Positions 1 through 7,859 of a stretch of DNA of 64,000 nucleotides are shown here, in pieces. Where the stretch lies: NCBI RefSeq assembly GCF_029714945.1, contig NZ_CP121634.1, positions 2,191,001 through 2,255,000 on the forward strand, in the 5' to 3' direction. The stretch's first letter is position 1; the number at the start of each line of letters is the position of its first letter. The position numbers were made by a program, and so were the translations under genes. Below the pieces are notes generated by a model. That model made no database searches. It saw nothing but the letters and a program-made list of their open reading frames with translations, and had not been told where the DNA came from. The stretch is from Bradyrhizobium sp. CIAT3101 (GTDB taxonomy: Bacteria; Pseudomonadota; Alphaproteobacteria; Rhizobiales; Xanthobacteraceae).

Positions 1-1
1 A

Positions 2-685
2 CGCGGCATCGCGCAGCTCTCCGGCGGCCAGCGCCAGCGCGTGGCGCTGGCACGCGCCATGATCTTCGAGCCGCAGCTGATCCTGATGGACGAGCCGCTC
101 TCGGCACTCGACAAGCAGCTTCGCGAATCCATGCAGATCGAGCTGCGTGCGCTGCACCGGCGTATCGGCGCCACCATCATCTATGTCACCCACGACCAGC
201 GCGAGGCGCTGACCATGAGCGACCGCGTCGCCGTGATGAAGGACGGCAAGCTGATCCAGATCGACCAGCCCGAGCGGCTGCACGATCATCCCGCCGATTC
301 CTTTGTCGCGAGCTTCATCGGCGAGGCGACGATGCTGCCGGTCCGCCGCGTCGATGCCTCCAGCGTCGCACTCGGTCATGCGCTTCTGCGCAGCGCCCGC
401 GCCATTCCCGATGGTAATGCGCTGATGCTCGCCGTGCACAGCGAAAAGCTCCTGATCGACGACGGCGCGCAGGATGCCGCCTGCAACCGCCTGACCGGGA
501 CGGTGACCGACATCGTCTACCAGGGCGAGAGCCTGCGCATCTTCCTGGCGCTGACGGACGGCATCGCGCTCAGCCTGCGCCAGCCGGCCTATCACCAGGC
601 CTATGGCCGCATCCCGCCGCTCGGCGGCAGCCTCACCGTCACCCTTCATCCCGAGGACACCATCGTGGTGCCCAGGGTGGACTGA
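2..685 (+). CDS. ABC importer ATPase, PotA-like (5' partial)
   Basis: C-terminal 227 residues of an ABC nucleotide-binding subunit; the start lies before the window, so the Walker A motif is not seen. The fragment opens with the signature LSGGQ (visible residues 6-10), then Walker B LILMDEP with catalytic Glu31, the D-loop SALD and the switch His64 in VTHD. From about residue 95 a TOBE-like regulatory domain follows, as in spermidine/putrescine or Fe(III) importers. It would power the permease pair at 3.8-5.5 kb from the cytoplasmic face. The next gene starts 33 bp downstream, so this is probably the first visible gene of one operon. Family is clear; substrate is inferred from the binding protein downstream. 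Confidence 0.9.
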   Translation, partial: RGIAQLSGGQRQRVALARAMIFEPQLILMDEPLSALDKQLRESMQIELRALHRRIGATIIYVTHDQREALTMSDRVAVMKDGKLIQIDQPERLHDHPADSFVASFIGEATMLPVRRVDASSVALGHALLRSARAIPDGNALMLAVHSEKLLIDDGAQDAACNRLTGTVTDIVYQGESLRIFLALTDGIALSLRQPAYHQAYGRIPPLGGSLTVTLHPEDTIVVPRVD

Positions 686-718
686 CCAAACCTTGTCCAA
701 CCGAGAGAAGAAACGGAT

Positions 719-1435
719 ATGTCGACCCAAGCCGCGTTCAGCAATTTCAAGGTTCTCACCTTCGACGTCGTCGGAACCCTGATCGATTTCGAGACCGGCG
801 TACTCAACGCGGTGCGCAGGATTTCGGGCAAGACGCCGGCCGAGCTCAGCGACGAGCAGATTTTTGAGCCCTACAAGCGCGGCCGCGACAAGCATTACGA
901 GCGCTCCAGCGAGGTGATGTTCCACGTCTATCGCCATCTCGCCACCGAGCTCGGACTGCCGGCGGACGATGCGTCCTGCGACGTGTTCCAGCTCTCGGTG
1001 CTGCGCTGGGGACCGTTCTCGGACTCCGTGGAGGCGCTGAAGCGCCTGCGCACGAAATTCCGCCTCGTGGCGATGACCAATGCCGATCGTGTCGCGCTGT
1101 CCTGCTACGCCCACGCGCTCGGCAATCCCTTCGACGACACCGTCTGCGCTGACGACACTGGCGTGGCGAAGCCGAACCCGGAGTTCTTTGCCTATAACAA
1201 GGGGCGTCAGTCGGCGTTCGGCTACAAGCAGTCCGATATTCTCCACGTCGCGCAGAGCCAGTATCACGACATCGGGATCGCGCGGAAGCTCGGCTACAAG
1301 GTGTGCTGGATCGAGCGCCGCCAGGGCGTCGCCGGATTCGGCGGCACGCCGGCGGTGGAGACGCTGACGAAACCGGACTTCCATTTCCCGACGCTGAAGG
1401 CGCTGGCCGACGCGGCCATCGGGCCTGCGGCGTAA
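719..1435 (+). CDS. HAD-superfamily hydrolase, haloacid dehalogenase type II-like
   Basis: A 238-residue cytoplasmic HAD phosphatase/dehalogenase-like enzyme. Motif I is FDVVGTLID with nucleophile Asp16. The second Asp of the phosphatase DxD motif is Val, as tolerated in L-2-haloacid dehalogenases. Motif II is MTNAD near residue 119, motif III the Lys in GVAKPNP, and motif IV the acidic YHDIG region. The ATG is preceded by a GAGAGAAG ribosome-binding site. It sits between the ABC ATPase and a flavin oxidase, so it probably acts on an intermediate of the imported amine. A true dehalogenase role is not shown by sequence; a sugar- or amine-phosphate phosphatase is the alternative. Confidence 0.88.
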   Translation: MSTQAAFSNFKVLTFDVVGTLIDFETGVLNAVRRISGKTPAELSDEQIFEPYKRGRDKHYERSSEVMFHVYRHLATELGLPADDASCDVFQLSVLRWGPFSDSVEALKRLRTKFRLVAMTNADRVALSCYAHALGNPFDDTVCADDTGVAKPNPEFFAYNKGRQSAFGYKQSDILHVAQSQYHDIGIARKLGYKVCWIERRQGVAGFGGTPAVETLTKPDFHFPTLKALADAAIGPAA

Positions 1436-1438
1436 TCC

Positions 1439-2758
1439 GTGAGTGCGGGCATGACACGGGACTGGAACGCGCTGCCGTCGGCCAATTCGCTGTGGGAAGC
1501 CACGGCGGAGCCGGCGCGCGCGTTTCCCGTGCTGTCCGGCGAGCAACAGGCGGATGTCGTGATCATCGGTGCGGGCTATACCGGCCTGTCCGCCGCGCAC
1601 CACATCGCCAAGAGTGGCTTGTCGCCGGTCGTGCTGGAAGCCAATCGTCCCGGCTGGGGCGCGAGCGGCCGCAATGGCGGCGTGATCACCGCAAAGTTTC
1701 GGCTGTCGTTCCGCGAGATCGACGCCACCCATGGCCGTGCCATGGCAAGGCGGATGTACGAGATCGCGCATGAATCGACCGACATGGTCGAGGAGCTGGT
1801 CTCTGAATTCGGTATCACCAGCGCGAACCTCGTGCGCACCGGACAGGTCAAGGCTGCGCATAACGAGGTGACGCTGAAGGCCGCGATCGACGAAGCCAAC
1901 TGGATGACGCGCGAGATGGGCTCGGCCGAGGTCCGTATCCTCGACAAGAGCGGCGTGCGCGACGAGACCGGCTCGGACATCTTTGTCGGCGGCGTGCTCA
2001 ATCCCGGCTCGGGCGGCATCCATCCGCTGAATTATCTGCGCGGCCTTGCCGATGGCGTGGCGCGCCGCGGCGTACCGATCTTCCAGGAATCGCCGGTTAT
2101 AAGGCTCCGGCGAGAGGGTGATGGTATCGTCGCCGAGACGCCGCAAGGCGCGGTGCGCGCCAGGCAGGCGATCATCGCCACCAACAGCTATTCCGACCTC
2201 ACCGGCGCGACCGCGCATCTGCAGCGCACGCTGATCCCGTTCCGCAGCGCGCTGATCGCGACCGAACAGCTGCCGCGCAATCTCGCCGGCAAGCTGATGC
2301 CGACCGGACGCACCTACACCGAGACCAAGCGCATGATGCGCTGGTTCCGCATGGTCGACAACCGCGTGATCTTTGGCGGCCGCGGTGCCTTCGGCAAGCA
2401 GGATTCGCAAGCCGCGTTCGACGCGCTGCGCAAGGCGATGGTCGGCATCTTTCCTGATCTCGCCGACGTCCCGCTCGAATACAAATGGTCGGGCCTCGTC
2501 GGCATGACCCTGGACTCGGTGCCGCATATCGGCCGGATCGACGACCGCACGCTGGTCTCGATGGGCTACAACGGTGCGGGCGTCGCGATGTCGAGCCTGA
2601 TGGGCCGCTATCTCGCTGCTTTCGTGCGTGGCGAGACGCCCGAGGTCGGGCTGCTCGACGTCAGCCGCATGAAGGCCATTCCTTTCTACCCGCTGCGCGA
2701 GCCCGCCGTGCGCATGGTCGCCGGCTGGTACCAGTTTCTCGATGCGATCGGTCAGTGA
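1439..2758 (+). CDS. FAD-dependent oxidoreductase, DAO family (gamma-glutamylputrescine oxidase-like)
   Basis: A 439-residue flavoenzyme with an N-terminal dinucleotide fold: VVIIGAGYTGLSAAHH from about residue 39, ending in an acidic FAD-ribose ligand (VLEA). A second conserved segment (NGAGVAM) lies near the C-terminus, as in DAO/PuuB-type oxidases that oxidise secondary amines with O2. The GTG start lies 3 bp after the HAD gene; an ATG at 1451 is the alternative and neither has a strong ribosome-binding site. The neighbouring polyamine-type ABC importer supports an amine or N-modified amino acid substrate. Other possibilities are sarcosine- or glycine-oxidase-type activity. Confidence 0.88.
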   Translation: MSAGMTRDWNALPSANSLWEATAEPARAFPVLSGEQQADVVIIGAGYTGLSAAHHIAKSGLSPVVLEANRPGWGASGRNGGVITAKFRLSFREIDATHGRAMARRMYEIAHESTDMVEELVSEFGITSANLVRTGQVKAAHNEVTLKAAIDEANWMTREMGSAEVRILDKSGVRDETGSDIFVGGVLNPGSGGIHPLNYLRGLADGVARRGVPIFQESPVIRLRREGDGIVAETPQGAVRARQAIIATNSYSDLTGATAHLQRTLIPFRSALIATEQLPRNLAGKLMPTGRTYTETKRMMRWFRMVDNRVIFGGRGAFGKQDSQAAFDALRKAMVGIFPDLADVPLEYKWSGLVGMTLDSVPHIGRIDDRTLVSMGYNGAGVAMSSLMGRYLAAFVRGETPEVGLLDVSRMKAIPFYPLREPAVRMVAGWYQFLDAIGQ

Positions 2759-2780
2759 TGTTCATTTGGAGGAGGCGAGG

Positions 2781-3824
2781 ATGAATACGAAGCTGAATTT
2801 TGGATTGGGCTGCGCATTGCTGGGCGCATGTGGTTTCACCGCGGCGCACGCCGCCGAGCAGATCACCTTCGTCTCGCAAGGCGGCGCCTATCAGCAGGCG
2901 CAGACGGTGGCGATCCTCGATCCCTCCGCCAAGAAGCTCGGCATCACCATCAACCAGGATTCCATCCCCGACGCCTGGCCTGCGATCAAGACGCAGGTCG
3001 GCAGCGGCAAGCCGATCTGGGACGTCGTCGACACGCCCACCGGCAATTGCCTGCGTGGTGGCGAGCAGGGGCTGATCGAGAAGCTCGACTTCTCGAAGAT
3101 TCCAAACGGCGCGGCGATGCCGGAGTCCTATCGCAGTCCCTATTCGGTGTCCTACGAGTTCTATTCGAGCGTGCTGTCCTACAGCCAGAAGACCTTCCCG
3201 AAGGACGCGCCCAACAGCTGGGCCGATTTCTGGGACGTCAAGAAATTCCCCGGCCGCCGCGCGCTGCGCAACCATCCGTTCGCCACGCTCGAGGCGGCGC
3301 TGATGGCCGACGGCGTCGCGCCGGACAAGCTCTATCCGCTCGACGTCGATCGCGCCTTCAAGAAGCTGGAAGAGATCAAGCCGCACATCACGGTGTGGTG
3401 GACCTCCGGCGCGCAGTCGGCGCAGCTCCTCAATGACGGCGAGGTCGACATGGAAATGGCCTGGAACGGCCGCGTCAGCGCGGTCGCGAAGGAAGGCGCC
3501 AAGGTCACCTTCACCTACAACCAGGGTATCCTGCAGAGTACGTCGCTCTGCATCCTCAAGGGTGCGCCGAATCTCGACACGGCCGTGAAGTTCCTCAACG
3601 AGGCCGTCGATCCCGTGCACCAGGCCAATTTGCCGCTCAACATCGACTACGGCCCGGGCAATCCCAAGGCATTCGAGACCAGCGTGATCAAGCCGGAGCG
3701 TGCCGCGCAATTGCCGAGCGAGCCGGCGAATGCCTCGAAGCAAGCACTGATGTCCTACGCCTGGTGGTCCTCGCCGGCCGGAGAAGCCGCCGAGAAGCGC
3801 TGGGCATCGTTCATGCAGAAGTAA
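2781..3824 (+). CDS. Polyamine/opine-type ABC substrate-binding protein (PotD/PotF-like)
   Basis: A 347-residue periplasmic binding protein. The ATG at 2781 is chosen because GGAGGCGAGG lies directly upstream and because it opens a Sec signal peptide: K4, hydrophobic 8-19, cleavage after AHA24. The mature part begins with a beta strand (ITFVSQGGAYQQAQ) typical of family 1 binding proteins for spermidine/putrescine. It delivers substrate to the two permeases immediately downstream (15 bp gap, then a 4-bp overlap). The nearby amine oxidase and HAD enzyme suggest an amine or opine ligand; the ligand cannot be read from sequence. Confidence 0.92.
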   Translation: MNTKLNFGLGCALLGACGFTAAHAAEQITFVSQGGAYQQAQTVAILDPSAKKLGITINQDSIPDAWPAIKTQVGSGKPIWDVVDTPTGNCLRGGEQGLIEKLDFSKIPNGAAMPESYRSPYSVSYEFYSSVLSYSQKTFPKDAPNSWADFWDVKKFPGRRALRNHPFATLEAALMADGVAPDKLYPLDVDRAFKKLEEIKPHITVWWTSGAQSAQLLNDGEVDMEMAWNGRVSAVAKEGAKVTFTYNQGILQSTSLCILKGAPNLDTAVKFLNEAVDPVHQANLPLNIDYGPGNPKAFETSVIKPERAAQLPSEPANASKQALMSYAWWSSPAGEAAEKRWASFMQK

Positions 3825-3839
3825 GAGAGCGAGGCAGCG

Positions 3840-4709
3840 TTGACGACATCCGTGCCAGATCCCTCCGAGAAGCATCAGCGCCGCGAGAACGGCCTGATGC
3901 TGGCACTGGTGTCGCCGGCGTTGCTGGTGATTTTGGCTCTGATCGTGCTGCCGGTCGGCTGGCTGGCCTGGCAGTCGATCTACCATGACGGCTTCACGCT
4001 GGAGAACTATCGCCGCGTCTTCACCGAAGACATCTACTGGCGGAGCTTTGCGCTGACCTTTGAGATCAGCCTCGCGGTCACCGTGATCGCGTTGCTGCTC
4101 GGCTATCCCGTGGCCTATCTCGCCAACTCCGTGCCGAAGGGCTGGAGCATCCTCATCCTGTCACTGGTGGTGCTGCCGTTCTGGACATCGGTGCTGGTGC
4201 GCGCCTATGCCTGGCTGGCGCTGCTCCAGCGCACCGGCGTGATCAATCAGTTTCTGCGTTATCTCGACGTCATCTCCGAGCCGCTGGCGCTGGTGCACAA
4301 CACCTTCGGAACGGTGGTGGCGACCGTGCACATCCTGCTGCCGTTCATGGTGCTGCCGCTCTACGCCACCATGCAAAAAATCCCCGGCGATCTGATGCAG
4401 GCCGGCGCCAGCCTGGGCGCGAGCCCGTCGCTGACCTTCTTCCGCGTGTTCCTGCCGCTGTCGCTGCCCGGCGTGCTGGCGGGCTGCACCATGGTGTTCG
4501 TGCTCTGCCTCGGCTTCTACATCACGCCGGAGCTGCTCGGCGGCGGGCGCACGGTGATGGTGTCGATGCTGGTCAGCCGCAATGTCGAGCTCTACAACCA
4601 GTTCGGCGCCGCGAGCGCGGTCGCCGTGGTGCTGCTCGTGAGCGTGCTGCTGATCTTCTTTGTCGTCAGCCGCTTTATCTCGCTCGATCGCGTGTTGGGG
4701 CAGAAATGA
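3840..4709 (+). CDS. ABC permease, PotB-like
   Basis: A 289-residue inner-membrane permease with about six hydrophobic segments. The first is at residues 20-45 (ALVSPALLVILALIV). The cytoplasmic EAA-type loop near residue 190 (AGASLGASPSLTFFRVFLPLS) docks on the ATPase. The start is TTG at 3840 after a GAG-rich ribosome-binding site; an internal ATG at codon 20 would cut off the cytoplasmic N-terminus. It overlaps the next permease by 4 bp (ATGA), showing translational coupling. First of the heterodimeric permease pair. Confidence 0.92.
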   Translation: MTTSVPDPSEKHQRRENGLMLALVSPALLVILALIVLPVGWLAWQSIYHDGFTLENYRRVFTEDIYWRSFALTFEISLAVTVIALLLGYPVAYLANSVPKGWSILILSLVVLPFWTSVLVRAYAWLALLQRTGVINQFLRYLDVISEPLALVHNTFGTVVATVHILLPFMVLPLYATMQKIPGDLMQAGASLGASPSLTFFRVFLPLSLPGVLAGCTMVFVLCLGFYITPELLGGGRTVMVSMLVSRNVELYNQFGAASAVAVVLLVSVLLIFFVVSRFISLDRVLGQK

Positions 4710-5491
4710 CGCGCATCTCGCCCGCCCGCATCGCCCTCTACGTGATCAGCACGCTGGTGCTGATCTATCTGATCCTGCCGGTGCTGATCATCGCGCCGAT
4801 CTCGTTTTCCAGCGCGCGCTTCCTGACGTTCCCGCCGCCGTCGTTCTCGCTGCGCTGGTACCAGCAATATTTCGCCAATCCGGCCTGGATGCAGGCGACG
4901 CAGGTGACGCTGACGGTCGCGCTGTTCACGGTGGCGATCGCAACGCCGTGTGGCGTGGCCGCCGCCTACGCCATCAGCCAGTCGAAGCTGCGGATCATGC
5001 GCGTCATCCACATGGCGCTGCTGCTGCCGCTGGTGGTGCCGATCATCATCACCGCGGTCGGCATCTTCTTCGTCTATGCCAAGATCGGCCTGGTCGCGAC
5101 CCTGCCGGGCCTCGTGCTCGCGAACGTGATGCTGGGCTTGCCTTACGTCGTCATCTCGGTGCTCGCGGGCCTGCAAAGCTTCGATCCCGCGCAGGAGATG
5201 GTCGCCCGCAGCCTCGGGATGAACCGCCTGCGCAGCTTCTTTGCGGTGACGCTGCCGCAGATCAAATCGAGCGTGGTCGCCGGCGGCATCTTCGCCTTCA
5301 TCTCGGCGATGGACGAGACCATCGTCGCGCTGTTCATCTCCGGCGGCCAGTATCAGCCGTTGACCAAGCGCATGTTCACCGCGCTCCGCGACGAGATCGA
5401 CCCGACCATTGCCGCGATCTCGACGCTGATGACAGCGGCGTCGTTCATGCTGGTGCTGCTGGCGAGCACGCGGCAGAAGAAGGTGGGGTAG
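4706..5491 (+). CDS. ABC permease, PotC-like
   Basis: A 261-residue inner-membrane permease, second half of the heterodimer with the upstream gene. About six membrane segments are visible, the first at residues 10-32 (IALYVISTLVLIYLILP). The EAA loop ARSLGMNRLRSFFAVTLPQ lies near residues 170-190. Length and organisation match PotC. It is the last gene of the operon and is followed at once by a palindromic intergenic repeat that may act as transcript end. Confidence 0.92.
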   Translation: MTRISPARIALYVISTLVLIYLILPVLIIAPISFSSARFLTFPPPSFSLRWYQQYFANPAWMQATQVTLTVALFTVAIATPCGVAAAYAISQSKLRIMRVIHMALLLPLVVPIIITAVGIFFVYAKIGLVATLPGLVLANVMLGLPYVVISVLAGLQSFDPAQEMVARSLGMNRLRSFFAVTLPQIKSSVVAGGIFAFISAMDETIVALFISGGQYQPLTKRMFTALRDEIDPTIAAISTLMTAASFMLVLLASTRQKKVG

Positions 5492-5510
5492 GGGACTGTC
5501 ACCCCAATAT

Positions 5511-5622
5511 CGGTGTCATCGCCCGACTTGATCGGGCGATCCAGTATTCCAGAGACAGTTGTGATTCCACGATAGGCCGCGGCGTACTGGATGCCCCCGT
5601 CAAGCCGGGGCATGACAGCGCG
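5511..5622. repeat. Palindromic intergenic repeat element
   Basis: A compound inverted repeat between the permease gene and the convergent TetR gene. Outer arms ATCCAGTA (5539-5546) and TACTGGAT (5585-5592) are exact complements. Each side also holds its own hairpin: GCCCGA/TCGGGC at 5521-5537 and a GC-rich ATGCCCC/GGGGCAT stem at 5591-5613. This architecture resembles dispersed Bradyrhizobium palindromes. It may also terminate transcription from both sides. Confidence 0.7.
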
Positions 5623-5635
5623 TATGGGGCAATCG

Positions 5636-6286
5636 CTAACCCTTCGCCCCCAGCCACGCCAAGATCATCTCCACGATCTGGCTCCTGCTCTTCGCCAGCA
5701 CCTTCGGCTCGCTCAAATCCCGATCGAACAGCGCGCCGAAGGTGTGGCGGTTGGCGACGCGGAAGAAGCAGTAGGAAGAGATCGCCAGATGCAGATCGAT
5801 GGCGTCGACGTCGTCGCGGAAGACGCCCTCGCTGCGGCCGCGCTTCAAGATGCCGTCGAGCGTCGCGATCACGCTGGCGTTGAGCTGGCGCAGCTGCAGA
5901 TTCTGCTTCAGGTGCTTGCCGTGGTGGATGTTCTCGATCGAGACGAGGCGGATGAAGTTCGGGTTGCGCTCGTCGTGGTCGAAGGTCGCCTCGATCAGCC
6001 GGCGCAGGCCCTCGCGCGCGTCGCAGCTTGCGATGTCGAGCTGGTCTTCCAAGGCGCGGATGCTGCGATAGGCTTCCTCCAGCACCGCGAGGTAGAGCTG
6101 CTCCTTGCCGCCGAAATAGTAATAGATCATCCGCTTCGAGGTGCGGGTTCGCGCCGCGATCGCGTCGACGCGGGCGCCGGAATAGCCCTCCGAGGCGAAT
6201 TCGGCCATCGCCACTTCGAGGATGTCGCGCTTGGTGCGCTCGGGGTCGTTGGTGCGCTTCAATGGGGGTGGCATGCGCTCGAGCAT
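5636..6286 (-). CDS. TetR-family transcriptional regulator
   Basis: A 216-residue regulator. The N-terminal helix-turn-helix spans about residues 15-60 (TKRDILEVAMAEFASEGY, then ARVDAIAARTRTSKRMIYYYF, the classic TetR recognition helix). The ligand-binding C-terminal half is variable. ATG 6286 is chosen over GTG 6289; both follow a GGGAG ribosome-binding site. It is divergent from the MFS transporter and carboxylesterase genes, so it most likely represses them and itself through the site at 6379-6392. Ligand unknown; a substrate of the esterases is a reasonable guess. Confidence 0.92.
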   Translation of the reverse strand: MLERMPPPLKRTNDPERTKRDILEVAMAEFASEGYSGARVDAIAARTRTSKRMIYYYFGGKEQLYLAVLEEAYRSIRALEDQLDIASCDAREGLRRLIEATFDHDERNPNFIRLVSIENIHHGKHLKQNLQLRQLNASVIATLDGILKRGRSEGVFRDDVDAIDLHLAISSYCFFRVANRHTFGALFDRDLSEPKVLAKSRSQIVEMILAWLGAKG

Positions 6287-6368
6287 CACTGTTTCTCCCG
6301 CCCGTTTCTATGGATCACCTTGAAGGTGAAGGCAAATTTCGCCCAATCCGACGTCTTTTGAGGTGGAC

Positions 6369-6397
6369 TTGCATAAACGTACTAGTTCGTACATTAT
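6369..6397 (+). promoter_or_regulatory. Candidate promoter with TetR operator in its spacer
   Basis: A TTGCAT -35 (6369-6374) and a CATTAT -10 (6392-6397) are separated by 17 bp. Within the spacer lies GTAC-N6-GTAC (6379-6382 and 6389-6392), an inverted pair of half-sites. A TetR dimer bound there would block RNA polymerase. The site is 103 bp upstream of the MFS start and in the gap divergent to the TetR gene. The boxes are read by eye. Confidence 0.5.
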
Positions 6398-6499
6398 GGA
6401 TTGAAACCAAGGTTGCGGCAACCAAAAGCAAAAAAAGCGCGCACGGCCGGACGGGCCAAAGCGAGCTGCGACCGCCATCGCACACGGGGAGGACTATTG

Positions 6500-7837
6500 A
6501 TGAGCTCGATCTCAACTGCATCGCTGCACGCGCCGGCCGGCACGGACACCACGCCAAACAAGCTGCCGAAGCGCGCTGCGCTCGTCAGCTTCGTCGGCAG
6601 CATGCTCGAATACTACGACTTCTTCATCTACGGCACCGCGGCGGCGCTGATCTTTCCAAAAGTGTTCTTCGCCAATGTCGATCCCGCGACCGGGACGCTG
6701 CTCGCGCTGTTGTCGTTCGGCATCGGCTATATCGCGCGTCCCGTCGGCGCCGTGATCCTCGGCCATTTCGGCGACCGCATCGGCCGCAAGACGGTGCTGC
6801 TGTTCACGCTGGTGATCATGGGCGCCTCGACGCTGGCGATCGGCCTGCTGCCCGACGCCAAGACGATCGGCAATGCCGCGCCCATCATCCTGACGCTGCT
6901 GCGCCTGCTGCAGGGCCTGTCGGCGGCCGGCGAGCAGAGCGGCGCAAACTCGCTGACGCTGGAGCATTCCGCCAATTCCAACCGCGCTTTCTTCACGAGC
7001 TGGACCCTGAGCGGCACCCAGGCCGGCGCGATCCTGGCGACGCTGGTGTTCATCCCGGTGTCCAGCATGCCGGAAGATCAGCTGCTGAGCTGGGGCTGGC
7101 GCATTCCGTTCCTGCTCTCCGCGCTGGTGCTGCTGGTCGCCTATCTGGTGCGGCGGACCATGCCGGAAACGCCCGTGTTCGAAGACATCAAGGACAAGGC
7201 GCAAGTGGCGCGCTTTCCCGTGGTCGCGCTGCTGCGTGATTACTGGCCGGACGTGCTGCGCGTCATCGTCTGCGCGCTGATCGCGACCGTCAGCACCCTG
7301 ACCGCGGTGTTTGCACTCGGCTACGCCACCAGCAAGTTCGGCGTCGCGCGCCCGACCATGCTGTGGGCCGGCGTGCTCGGCAATGTCACGGCGCTGTTCG
7401 CGCAGCCGCTCTGGGCCTTGCTCGCCGACAAGATCGGCCGCAAGCCGGTGTTCATCGGCGGCGTGCTCGGCTGCGCCGTGTTGTTGTTTCCCTATTTCAT
7501 GCTGGTGACCTCGGGCAGCACGCCCGCGATCTTCGCCGCCGCGATCGGCCTCTACATCATCTACTCGGCGCCGAACGCGATCTGGCCGTCGTTCTATGCG
7601 GAGATGTTCGAGGCGCGCGTGCGCTATTCCGGCACGGCGATCGGCACCCAGCTCGGCTTCCTCGCCGCCGGCTTCACGCCGCTGGTGAGCGCGAGCTTGG
7701 TCGGCGAAGGCCCGAATGGCTGGGTCCCGGTTGCGATCTTCGTGGCCGGCTGCTGCGTCGCCTCCGCCTTGGCCGCGATGACCGCACGGGAAACCCACAA
7801 GGTCGACATCGCCGATCTCGGCAAGCGGCGCGCGTGA
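6500..7837 (+). CDS. MFS transporter, metabolite:H+ symporter (MHS) type
   Basis: A 445-residue, 12-segment inner-membrane symporter. ATG 6500 is chosen for the GGGGAGGA ribosome-binding site at 6486-6493. Family hallmarks: the first helix ending in MLEYYDFFIYGTAAAL, motif A GDRIGRKTVLLF after helix 2, and a repeated DKIGRKPVF at the start of the second half. MHS members carry organic acids, amino acids or aromatic acids with protons. It heads a run with two carboxylesterases and faces a TetR gene, so it probably imports the esterase substrate or its product. Confidence 0.9.
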   Translation: MSSISTASLHAPAGTDTTPNKLPKRAALVSFVGSMLEYYDFFIYGTAAALIFPKVFFANVDPATGTLLALLSFGIGYIARPVGAVILGHFGDRIGRKTVLLFTLVIMGASTLAIGLLPDAKTIGNAAPIILTLLRLLQGLSAAGEQSGANSLTLEHSANSNRAFFTSWTLSGTQAGAILATLVFIPVSSMPEDQLLSWGWRIPFLLSALVLLVAYLVRRTMPETPVFEDIKDKAQVARFPVVALLRDYWPDVLRVIVCALIATVSTLTAVFALGYATSKFGVARPTMLWAGVLGNVTALFAQPLWALLADKIGRKPVFIGGVLGCAVLLFPYFMLVTSGSTPAIFAAAIGLYIIYSAPNAIWPSFYAEMFEARVRYSGTAIGTQLGFLAAGFTPLVSASLVGEGPNGWVPVAIFVAGCCVASALAAMTARETHKVDIADLGKRRA

Positions 7838-7859
7838 GCGCAAGACAGGACAAGGATCG

